Source of the DNA: a virus
Virus record (IMG/VR): IMGVR_UViG_3300020172_001532
Location: 1-43,548 of that record
DNA: 43,548 bases
Direction: 5' to 3' (one strand)
Under the pieces are notes generated by a model. That model was not told where the DNA came from. It made no database searches and saw only the letters and a list, made by a program, of their open reading frames with translations. Position 1 is the first letter of the stretch, and every line of letters starts with the position of its first letter. The translations under genes and the position numbers were made by a program. Positions 15,090 through 23,600 of the stretch are shown here, piece by piece.

Positions 15090-15419
15090 TCACGGTAATA
15101 ATGTTAGTTTACCAGAATTTTGTAATAGATAAACACTTATACTGGTTTCCTTATTGAAAAAATGTAACTTGCCACCCATTGGTTTCTTATAGATATAGCC
15201 AATTTCTTTCAGAGCATCAACTATCTCATGTTCTTTATACATACTAGCATCTATCATATTATCAGGTAGCATAGAAACATCTGATAGTTTCTTTTTAAGT
15301 TCTTCAAATATACTATCAAATCCGGTTCCTTCTTTAACGGAATCAGTTTGTTCGAGAATTTTTTTAACAACTCTATTTGTTATTTCGTCAATAATTGATT
15401 TAGTCATACGTTTTTTCAT
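15090..15419 (-). CDS. Small protein of unknown function
   Basis: A 109-residue protein. The N-terminal 30 residues are a basic helix (MKKRMTKSIIDEITNRVVKK) containing IDE and ILE, which only loosely fit a head-protease site because the next residues are Ile and Gln. The C-terminal half looks globular, with helix EIVDALKEIGYIYKK and a small sheet ending in LTLLP. It could belong with the tagged set around it, but the site evidence is weak. An ATATTTAT element at 15443-15450 lies 24 nt upstream. A second start at 15407 (MTKSII) is possible; neither has a clear ribosome site. Confidence 0.7.
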   Translation of the reverse strand: MKKRMTKSIIDEITNRVVKKILEQTDSVKEGTGFDSIFEELKKKLSDVSMLPDNMIDASMYKEHEIVDALKEIGYIYKKPMGGKLHFFNKETSISVYLLQNSGKLTLLP

Positions 15420-15442
15420 TTAGTTATATCCAATACTAGTAA

Positions 15443-15450
15443 ATAAATAT
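15443..15450 (-). promoter_or_regulatory. ATATTTAT element
   Basis: ATATTTAT on the minus strand, 24 nt before the 109-residue gene; it overlaps the last base of the previous gene's stop. Confidence 0.4.
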
Positions 15451-15839
15451 CAAAATGCCTGAACTTTAACAAGAAAAATCTTAATAACGCGGAACCCTTC
15501 TTTATTTTTTAATAATGCACAATTTCTATACCGCTCCCATTCAATAGGGTATTTTTTATCAAGAATGCCGTTGTTTAAGTTCATTATCAATTCGTTAAGA
15601 GCATTTATTGTATAAATTGTATTTGTCTCACGTTTTTGATGAACCATTATTGAATTTGGTAAGAACTTCTTGTAACTGTCCATGATTATGTTATATGACA
15701 GAATACAATCGTCTTTTATTTCAAATGACTTGAAAATAAAAATTTTGTTGTTTAATACTGAAAAGTTTGTATTTATATCGTTTATTACTTTTTCTAACTC
15801 ATACTTTTTTGCAAATGTACAAACAAGTTGTGTCTTCAA
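15450..15839 (-). CDS. Protein of unknown function with a TTG or earlier start
   Basis: A 129-residue protein, beta/alpha mixed, rich in Ile, Asn and Lys, with no recognised motif. Its first codon is not ATG. The TTG at 15839 has GAGAG 5 nt upstream and is my choice; the frame is open for eight further codons up to the TAA near 15867. It overlaps nothing but lies directly behind the 61-residue gene (17 nt). It probably forms one transcription unit with the polymerase gene upstream. No membrane segment or signal is present. Confidence 0.65.
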   Translation of the reverse strand: MKTQLVCTFAKKYELEKVINDINTNFSVLNNKIFIFKSFEIKDDCILSYNIIMDSYKKFLPNSIMVHQKRETNTIYTINALNELIMNLNNGILDKKYPIEWERYRNCALLKNKEGFRVIKIFLVKVQAF

Positions 15840-15856
15840 TGCATCTCTCTCATTAG

Positions 15857-16042
15857 TTAAGATTTTTTATCACTATTATCCGGAAACTTCAATGCAAGCA
15901 TTACGTGAAATAACAACTCCTCGTTGTCTATGTATCTTGATAGTATCTCTTTTGCCGTATTCATGTGTGCGTCATTGTAGACATTAAATCTATCCGTGCC
16001 TATCTTTTCAATCAATTCTCTTGTAATTTCATTAAAATCCAT
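15857..16042 (-). CDS. Small protein of unknown function
   Basis: A 61-residue acidic, helical protein (MDFNEITRELIEKIG) with Asp, Asn and His but no recognisable motif. It lies between the DNA polymerase and a 129-residue gene of unknown function, on the same strand, and probably shares their transcript. The ribosome site is weak. An ATATTTAT element is 44 nt upstream at 16086-16093. The length and position are typical of small phage accessory proteins; nothing more can be said. Confidence 0.6.
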   Translation of the reverse strand: MDFNEITRELIEKIGTDRFNVYNDAHMNTAKEILSRYIDNEELLFHVMLALKFPDNSDKKS

Positions 16043-16085
16043 ATAAAACCATATTTGTTAAGTTTAGAATACATATGTACTTCAT

Positions 16086-16093
16086 ATAAATAT
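16086..16093 (-). promoter_or_regulatory. ATATTTAT element
   Basis: CATATTTATATGAAG context on the minus strand, 44 nt before the 61-residue gene. Confidence 0.4.
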
Positions 16094-16094
16094 G

Positions 16095-17312
16095 TTAATA
16101 AATTTGTTTAATGTGACCAAAATCCTCGCCAACATAAATTTTTATTGACATATTATCGGTCTCAAAAGCAGACTGTAAAACATAAATCAAATCCATTTCA
16201 TCTGGATGAATATCAAAAACAAATGCATCGTATAGATACATCATAAATACAGACTTCTTGTTCTTCAAGTATGGTAAAATACTTTTTATTTTACGAACAT
16301 TGTATTCTGTTTCTAACGATTGAAGAACATAATTGAATACTTTATTAGGAGTTACATTTTGAATATCTCTAAAATTCTTTTCGTAAAACCAAGACTTCAC
16401 CATACCATCCGTTTCATACACAGAATACAGTTCATCAATCATTGCCTGAATGGTTGTGAAGAAAGGATGTACTATAAACTCTGGAGTTATAGTTCCATAT
16501 ATGTTTTGAAACACTTTACTTTTGAACTGATCGTAGTCCATATCAATTCCTAATTCATCTTTTATTTGTTCGTATGGATGTCTTTCAAATTGATAGTCTA
16601 ATATCTTAGCAAGTAGTTTGATATGAAATGCATCATAATCAAACTGAACTATCTTACCACCATCAAACCTTGAACGGATTTTATCTCTGCTACCGTCTTT
16701 CTTATTCATTGCGGAGAAATTAAAACTATCCCAAGCATTACTTGGTCTCCCGGTTGCCGTATACCACATATAATTTTGTTTTTTTATTTCATCGCCAGCA
16801 AGAATATCATTTCTTTCAATCGCATGGAATACCGTAAAAAAGTCATTACAGTAATCAATACAATGTTGTTCAATTGGATTATCCGTGTAAATCTTCATAA
16901 CATATTTTGCAATCTTTCTTGCCCATTCCAATTGTTTTGAAAGTGGTATCACATGGCCTAAATCTTCTATCTTGTAAAATTTGTTTGCAAGTGTTTCCAT
17001 TCCTTTCGGGTAAAATTCCTTTGGATTGATGTGGTCACTGATGTAATAATGCAGATATGAATTTAGATCAATACCACAATTAAACCCATTATACACTAAT
17101 GCTTTTTTATTGAATACAAGTGTTTTTGGATGCAGTTTAATTTCATTCAACTGAATGTCTGTATCTATTTCATCTGGATGTGTAAAGTTTATGCATTGTT
17201 CTTCTCCGTCAGTAAACAGAAAATACATACCGATAATACCAACTGCAGATTGGTGTTTGTTTGGATTGCTTATGATTGGAATGCAAACCGAAGGTTTTTC
17301 TTCAAATATCAT
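16095..17312 (-). CDS. Compact, divergent family A DNA polymerase
   Basis: A 405-residue polymerase, much smaller than typical phage family A enzymes (about 600-plus). Visible polymerase motifs: TATGRPSN (185-192); motif A F-D225-Y-D-A-F-H-I-K-L-L-A, where the canonical Glu steric gate is His; motif B K264-x3-F268-x3-Y272-G273; the N327-Y-V-L-Q331 helix; and motif C Y361-D362-A-F in place of HDE. Both metal-binding Asp (D225, D362) remain. The first 120 residues resemble a shrunken 3'-5' exonuclease domain (YNGFNCGIDLNSYLHYY) but show no DxE motif, so proofreading is probably lost or supplied by another gene. No ribosome site; TTTG-N19-TATATTTG lies at 17343-17373. Confidence 0.82.
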   Translation of the reverse strand: MIFEEKPSVCIPIISNPNKHQSAVGIIGMYFLFTDGEEQCINFTHPDEIDTDIQLNEIKLHPKTLVFNKKALVYNGFNCGIDLNSYLHYYISDHINPKEFYPKGMETLANKFYKIEDLGHVIPLSKQLEWARKIAKYVMKIYTDNPIEQHCIDYCNDFFTVFHAIERNDILAGDEIKKQNYMWYTATGRPSNAWDSFNFSAMNKKDGSRDKIRSRFDGGKIVQFDYDAFHIKLLAKILDYQFERHPYEQIKDELGIDMDYDQFKSKVFQNIYGTITPEFIVHPFFTTIQAMIDELYSVYETDGMVKSWFYEKNFRDIQNVTPNKVFNYVLQSLETEYNVRKIKSILPYLKNKKSVFMMYLYDAFVFDIHPDEMDLIYVLQSAFETDNMSIKIYVGEDFGHIKQIY

Positions 17313-17342
17313 AGTGAATTTTATTTTGAATATAGATAATCA

Positions 17343-17373
17343 CAAATATACAAACTTTTTACATAAATTCAAA
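17343..17373 (-). promoter_or_regulatory. Bacteroidetes-like promoter before the DNA polymerase
   Basis: TTTG (17370-17373), 19 nt, TATATTTG (17343-17350) on the minus strand, 30 nt before the ATG at 17312. Exact match to the -7 box TAnnTTTG with canonical spacing. Confidence 0.6.
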
Positions 17374-17381
17374 ATAAAAAT

Positions 17382-18203
17382 TTATCTATCTTCGTAACCA
17401 AGACCAATAGGAGATACCTCAGTACCGGCAGAAATTCGATTGAATGGTATTTCCGATATAGAATTTTCAGGAGAAGAGGTATTTACAATAGGAGGTTCTT
17501 TTGTTTCAACTCTAGGTTTTATCGCAGGAACATTCTCATATACTGTTAATTCTCTTGGATTACGAACTAACTGTGAAATCAAACGGAATTTCTTTGCATA
17601 TCTATCTATTATCCGTAAATTAGTATCTATCACTCCGGGCATCTTTAATAAATAACCATCGTGAATATCAAATTCAGGTCCATCTACTTTCCAAGGCATT
17701 GAAATCATTTCATAAAGATATTGATTTATACCACTACTAGTATCACCATATTTTTGTGATTGTTCTGGTGATATTTCAAAAAAGACTCTTTCTCTTTCAT
17801 TTCTCTTTGTAATAAAGTGTCTGAATGTAGAACCTGCATCAATTTCTTTTTGTGTTAGTTTTCTTTTTACTGGCCTTGGTGCAGTAAATTTATAGTATTC
17901 ATCTACATTATTTGATTTTTTTCTACGAATACCCGGGCGAGTTGGTCCAGATTTGCCAAAGTGTTTTAAGTCATAATACTTCTTTTTTGGTTCAGATAGA
18001 TTTCTAAATCTAATTAGTCTCTCTGATTTTAGTGCATTCCATTCGTGTTCAGTAAAAACTTCTCCAGTTGTATATCTATGATAGAAACCAACATATTCCT
18101 CAAAATTTCTCAACAACATAAACTCACCACCATTGGCAAATAAGTTTTTTGTTATTTGACTTTCTGGATAATAAATTTTTTGTCTATAATCTTTTATATT
18201 CAT
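17382..18203 (-). CDS. Conserved phage protein next to the hub gene, probably structural
   Basis: A 273-residue protein. The frame is open to 18242, but the ATG at 18203 overlaps the TAA of the upstream hub-like gene (TAATG) and has AGGA before it, so I place the start there. The segment NGGEFMLLRNFEEYVGFYHRY (about 24-44) resembles a widespread protein of marine T4-like phages, usually near baseplate or neck genes. The middle is very basic and aromatic (KKKYYDLKHFGKSG), and the C-terminus is a flexible Pro/Ser-rich tail. Translational coupling to the hub-like gene suggests a baseplate or tail role. The function is unknown. Confidence 0.75.
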   Translation of the reverse strand: MNIKDYRQKIYYPESQITKNLFANGGEFMLLRNFEEYVGFYHRYTTGEVFTEHEWNALKSERLIRFRNLSEPKKKYYDLKHFGKSGPTRPGIRRKKSNNVDEYYKFTAPRPVKRKLTQKEIDAGSTFRHFITKRNERERVFFEISPEQSQKYGDTSSGINQYLYEMISMPWKVDGPEFDIHDGYLLKMPGVIDTNLRIIDRYAKKFRLISQLVRNPRELTVYENVPAIKPRVETKEPPIVNTSSPENSISEIPFNRISAGTEVSPIGLGYEDR

Positions 18204-20206
18204 TATCCTAACCTCATTATTCCTCGCAAACTGGTTTCCCAAGTGCTGACATCTATTTTATTACTGATACCATTTATTGAAAAAACAGAACCGCCATATC
18301 CTGGAGGTTTAAGATTTGTATTTATTGCTTCATTAAATCCCCATCCTGAGCATCCGTCTATCGTAACACTAAAATCAATTGGGAACAATACCCTAGCCTT
18401 TGAATGATGTCCTGTTTGATTTTTTTTCTTCAATTTCAAACACCCCTTCATAGAATCTCCCCAAGTGGTATTCACCCCATTTTCGTCTAATTGTTGCATA
18501 AGAACGTCTATGCTTGCCGCTGGGTTTTCTCCGTGTGATGCACCAGGTTTACCTGGAGTATCAACATTACCACCACCCATTATTGCCGCACCCATTGTTG
18601 AGCTAGTTTTACACGATATACTAACATTTTTAAGCATCGGTCTACCAAAACTCGCATTAAAACCAAACCCAGCTTGTGGTTCACAGTAACTCATATCTTC
18701 AACCGAAAGAACCGATAATGTCTTCCCAACGCCGCCACAAGTTGGAAATTTCTCAATAACTTGTGTAGCCAATTGCCACCAATCTCCGGATGCTTCATTT
18801 GCCCGTTTACACAATTCGTTTAAGAAACTTGTTAAGTTCTTTTGATTAGCGTCACCATCATTGTTATCATTAAAAAACTGTCTCCAAGTTTCTTTCACAT
18901 AGTCACAATTGAACCATATACTTCCTATCGGTGATCTATTTTGTGCAACATTAACTGTATTTTGACCATATCTACATGCTGGCCACAAAACTTCCATTGG
19001 ATATGCACTTGGATAATCTTGCATTCCTGGACCACCAGATGTAGTCTTATTGGCAATATCAACACCTTTTACTGCCCCTTGTGTTGCTGAAACTATCAAT
19101 TCTTTTAGATAATCTTCCATACTACCAAAATTAACATACCAAAACTTTTTAACAATTGGTTTTGTTATTTGACCTGCAGATCCTGCAGATCCTTTACTTT
19201 GACCTGAAGATCCTGCAGATCCTGCAGATCCTTGTCCACCTACCATTGCCTCATCGAACTTACTAACTTCATCCGTTTCCGGTGGATCAGGTTGCCATGG
19301 AATACCAACTGCACAATATCTCAATCCTGCAATTGTTTCTGCAGGTATTACTTCCCATGCCGCAACACCATATATTTCTTCCGCGGGTCCTGTACCCACA
19401 GGTGGAATTCCGCCAGATGCACCACCACTTCCTGCAGACTGCAGGGGGTTTAATTTGGCCATTGCTTGATCGATAGAAGTTCCTAAATCCGATCCAATTG
19501 CTTTAAGTTGTTTGGCATCGAGCGGTGCAAACGGTGGATCATTTGGTGTAGTAGGAGTTGTTGTTGTTGTTGTTCCAGATGCTGTAGTTGTTGGTGACGA
19601 TGGTGTTGGATCTGCATTTCTCTTTGAAAGATTACCAGTTACACCAGTTGCGATAACACCTTGTGCAAGAAGTGATGTTGATGCATTGATAGAAACATCC
19701 GTATTTACAGACCAACTGAAATCCAGTACAAGACCAGAAAAACCAAATTTAGAAGCACATGCTGAGCTTGCCCAAGTTGTCCATCCAAATGAAACACCTA
19801 TGGTTGCTCCTGGTTTGAAAAATGAACCACCAAATCCTAATTCAAAGCCACTTGCAGTTAATGCAGGATATATTGTAAAACTTATGGATGCCTTTATTAC
19901 AGATCCCATCGCTCCTTCATTTGATGTATCAACACCAGTTAAAATAGGAAGTGTGGGTGAGTGTGATTTTGGTCTATACAATGAAATATCACCACCCTTT
20001 GTTATATTTTCTTTACCTTTTGGAAACGTTAAACCACCGGCATTTGCCCATGTTTTTCTACCATACGCCCAATAAAGACCATTTGCTGTTGGATCCGCAC
20101 CACCTCTAATTTTTTTACCATAGATAACACTACGGGCATTAACTTCACCTGCACCAGGACCTGGTGGCCTAAGAAACGGATTGGTTACACCTATACTATG
20201 TGCCAT
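18203..20206 (-). CDS. Baseplate hub-like structural protein
   Basis: A 667-residue virion protein, placed by context as a baseplate hub or spike component. It starts with a Gly/Pro-rich arm, then beta-rich modules with repeated Ser/Thr/Gly (about 90-190), a Thr/Pro linker (about 200-225, with a run of Thr), a SAGSAG-type linker at about 322-347 encoded by tandem ctgcagatc units, and a Cys-containing globular C-terminal half (CRYGQNTVN, NELCKRANE, DGCSGWGFNEA). No catalytic lysozyme or peptidase motif is seen. GAGG precedes the ATG. It overlaps the next gene by 1 nt and follows the LysM gene by 2 nt, so the three are one translational block. Confidence 0.7.
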   Translation of the reverse strand: MAHSIGVTNPFLRPPGPGAGEVNARSVIYGKKIRGGADPTANGLYWAYGRKTWANAGGLTFPKGKENITKGGDISLYRPKSHSPTLPILTGVDTSNEGAMGSVIKASISFTIYPALTASGFELGFGGSFFKPGATIGVSFGWTTWASSACASKFGFSGLVLDFSWSVNTDVSINASTSLLAQGVIATGVTGNLSKRNADPTPSSPTTTASGTTTTTTPTTPNDPPFAPLDAKQLKAIGSDLGTSIDQAMAKLNPLQSAGSGGASGGIPPVGTGPAEEIYGVAAWEVIPAETIAGLRYCAVGIPWQPDPPETDEVSKFDEAMVGGQGSAGSAGSSGQSKGSAGSAGQITKPIVKKFWYVNFGSMEDYLKELIVSATQGAVKGVDIANKTTSGGPGMQDYPSAYPMEVLWPACRYGQNTVNVAQNRSPIGSIWFNCDYVKETWRQFFNDNNDGDANQKNLTSFLNELCKRANEASGDWWQLATQVIEKFPTCGGVGKTLSVLSVEDMSYCEPQAGFGFNASFGRPMLKNVSISCKTSSTMGAAIMGGGNVDTPGKPGASHGENPAASIDVLMQQLDENGVNTTWGDSMKGCLKLKKKNQTGHHSKARVLFPIDFSVTIDGCSGWGFNEAINTNLKPPGYGGSVFSINGISNKIDVSTWETSLRGIMRLG

Positions 20207-20208
20207 AA

Positions 20209-20544
20209 TTACCTCATAAAATTATACTGTTGAAACAGAGCACCTATGCCAGTTATTTTATCATAATATGGTATTCTTATGACTAGTCCCGGAGGTATTG
20301 CTAAACTTCCCCTACCCAAATTATTAACGGAGGCAAGAACAAACCAATAAGATGGATCACCATAATAGTCGTATGCAAGATTATCTAATCTATCACCCAA
20401 ATGAGAAACTATAAAAATATCTTCATTATTAGAGAATCCAGGATAAAAAATACTTGATAATTTACTAACCTTTTTTTGTAAACCGTCTGGATTAGTTTTG
20501 TTTACTCCGGTTATTATATCACATTCTTCGTATCTATTAGGCAT
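20209..20544 (-). CDS. LysM-containing baseplate wedge protein (T4 gp53-like)
   Basis: A 111-residue protein dominated by a LysM-like unit at about 44-94: IFIVSHLGDRLDNLAYDYYGDPSYWFVLASVNN, then a proline turn (AIPPGLVIRIP). T4 gp53 and many small myovirus baseplate or tail proteins have this domain, where it locks neighbouring baseplate proteins together rather than binding cell wall. Its place between the giant baseplate protein and the hub-like protein fits. The ribosome site is weak. An ATATTTAT element lies 35 nt upstream (20579-20586), so it probably heads the unit through 17382. Confidence 0.8.
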   Translation of the reverse strand: MPNRYEECDIITGVNKTNPDGLQKKVSKLSSIFYPGFSNNEDIFIVSHLGDRLDNLAYDYYGDPSYWFVLASVNNLGRGSLAIPPGLVIRIPYYDKITGIGALFQQYNFMR

Positions 20545-20578
20545 ATTATTGTTTCACTATAAAATATACAACATACTA

Positions 20579-20586
20579 ATAAATAT
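20579..20586 (-). promoter_or_regulatory. ATATTTAT element
   Basis: ATATTTATTAGTATG context on the minus strand, 35 nt before the LysM wedge gene. Confidence 0.45.
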
Positions 20587-20607
20587 ATGACTTGAATAAA
20601 TTTGAAA

Positions 20608-23600
20608 TTATTTAGTGTTTATCTCTTTGATCTTATTTTCCAATTCATCTATTCTGTTGGATTGAGTTTCTAGCATTTGTTGTTGTTCTTGTATTGCCTT
20701 AGTTAATACTGATACAAGATGTTGATATGATAGTGTTAGTATCTCACCTTTTGATATATCACCTTCTTTTCCATAAACCACTTCTGGAATAATCTGCAAC
20801 ATTTCTTGTGCTATAAATCCAACTTGTTCATCACCATTTTCAGTCATGTTATATTGAACTGGATTTAATTTCATAACATCAGTTAAACCATATCCAATAG
20901 ATCTAATGTTTTCTTTAATACGAATATCGGATTGAGAATTTCCACTTGCTGCCGCTGCTTTCGCTGCGTCTTCAGCTGCCTTTTTATCCGCCTGTGTCTT
21001 TTGATATGCGTCATCTGCGGCTTTGGCGGCTGCCTCTTGTTTATCAGCGTCCGCTTGACGTACTGCATCACGGGTTTGTCTTGCAATAAAATCTTTTTCC
21101 GCATCTGCAGGAATCCAGGTATCTGTCACAACATCTCTACTTGTTGTTTTTTCAGGATCGTTTGGATCCTGTTCTATAACTCTTTGTTTGACTTGTACCT
21201 TTTTATATCCCATTTTTGCATATTCCGCATCTGTGATAACGGCTTGCTTTTTGTCTTCTGCTTCAAGTTCTTCAAACGTCTTCAAGTCTGCTTCTCTTGT
21301 TGGATCATCATTTAGATTATTCGCACCACCACCGTCATTTATTCGGAAGAAGTTTACTCTTTCGTCATTTGGAGCTATTGCCGGCATCAAACCATCACCG
21401 TCATCATCATATAATGAATACATGACACCACCCCATTCAGGACGATAATTGCCTATAACTGTAAATCCAACTGCAACTTGAATTGTTTTTGGCAATTGTA
21501 ATACACCAGGTTTTACTTCTTCGTTATTATAGTTTTTATCTTCTTTTAATTGTCCAGTTTCCCAAGTTCCACCGGCGTTATCAAATGTATATGACAATGA
21601 GTTTATGAATCCAGGAGTCTTTCTGAATAGATGACCTATATTCAAACGGCACAATGGTGAACGAAAACGACCTGTGCTATAATCCGGAGCAGTCCATGAT
21701 GCAAGATAATTCAATTTACGCCATGTTGCTGCCTGTTCATCGCGAGAACCAATATGAACAGTAAATCCAAAACTAACATCCCTTTCATAAGAACTGAATA
21801 AATAAATTGGATCTCCTCTACCCATATACATTTGAGGACTCCAACTTGGTTTGTGATTATCAGTTATACTATCAAAAGCAGCACGGAACACAATTGCCTC
21901 AGCTGCTCTACCTTTACTACCATCTAGTTGTGTGCTTGTAAAGTAAAATGTTATTAAATCTTTTTTACCAGGAATTTCTGTATTATCTAATTCATATACA
22001 TCATTATCATTTATTTTCTTTGTATATTTTTTGAAATCTATGATGTTTATTCTATCGCCTCTGAACTCATAACCCTCGCCTTGTTTCTTTACAACTTTTC
22101 CACCGTCATATTTTATATTACTTCGGAATGGTTTACTTCTATCTGCACCAACTTTTCCAGGATTACCAAAACCAAATTTATCTTCCAAATTATTTGTCTT
22201 GTAATCTATTACAGCCGGATCGGTAGAGAATGTTTTTTTCTTATCGCCCCATTCAATATCATGTCTAAAATCATTAAAGTCATGTGAACGGTTAGCATCA
22301 CCGCGTGGAATCTTTTTAAGTTTTCCGTAAGCAACAGCAGCATATTGTTTAATCGGTGCGTCTGCCTGTGTTTCTCCACTAGGTGTTTGTGCCAAAACAT
22401 CTGGTAACTTTATGGGCAGTGTTGATGGAATGTCTACATCACCTGCAGTATTTGCCCGTGTCCTATCAATGTAAGCAATAGGTTTTGGTGTAAAAGGTTC
22501 TCTCTGTTGAAGTAATCTATATGTGCTTTGTTGAACATATGCAAAATTTTCAGGATTATCTTTTCCACCAGGATATTGTTGTGATTCTTTTCCTTTTAAG
22601 AATGATCCACTCAATAGATAAGATAATGCAGTCATTACACCATCAAATGTATCTGTTGAATCTCTAAATTGTTTCTCTAATCTTCCAGAGTATGTGTTAT
22701 TTGCATCTTCTTGTGCAGAATCACCTGTTTTTGTTTTTGGACCAAACCAAGTTTCTCTTTTCGCAGTCGATGGGTATGCACTCGGTAAAATTCCAGATGT
22801 ATCATAGTGAGTCATAAAAGGATGACTTGATCTATTGATTACTGTGATAGCATTTGGATCAGTTCCAGAATTAGGTCCTCCCTTTCCACTCAATCTGAAA
22901 ATTTTTGATCCTCTGGTTTTATACGCATCGGATATTGCGGACGGAAGTTTTGAGTTTATAGGAACAAATGCAGACGGTATCAATTCTGATAAAAGAGCAA
23001 TCAATCTATTGTATTTGTAAACAGAATACACATTTCTAGCATTTTTTATTGCAGAGGATAATATAGTTCCACCGCTAGATGATTGTCTTGGGAAATTCAT
23101 TACATCGGATTTATTACCAAATTCACCTTCGCTAGACGGATTCATTTTTTTAACAACTCTTTCGTAGTAATCGAAGTCATCTGGATCATTAGCATTTGGT
23201 TTGTCACCATGACGAATACGAATAACACGACCTCTAAATGTATTATCGCGTATTGAATCAAGTAATGATGTGGTGTTATACATTCTTGTTTTTGCCGTAG
23301 GAGAATCTAATGTAGATGGTTCATCCCAATTATTAAGTGTGTCTACCAGTGGGTTATTATCATACAATTGTGATTGCAATGTCTGCCATTTTAACCCTCT
23401 TGGACTTTGTAACCAATTATCAATTCTTTGCACATCTGCTTCATTGATAGTTCCAAATTCATCAGAATATCCACCCTTTGCAAGAAATTCCACGGATCCA
23501 CTAGTAAATCGTTTATTGCCCCATAGTTCATTCTTAACAGAATCTTTTACTTGAATACCACGAAGAATATAAGGATCCTGTCTGAATCCATTTGATGCAT

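Noticed and set aside
19165-19245. Tandem ctgcagatc units resembling a short direct-repeat array
   Set aside because: They encode the SAGSAG linker of the hub protein in frame; units are adjacent without spacers, so not CRISPR.
19512-20075. A 187-codon plus-strand frame opposite the hub-like gene
   Set aside because: It mirrors the Thr/Ser/Pro-rich region of the hub protein, giving Val runs that do not look like a protein; no ribosome site.
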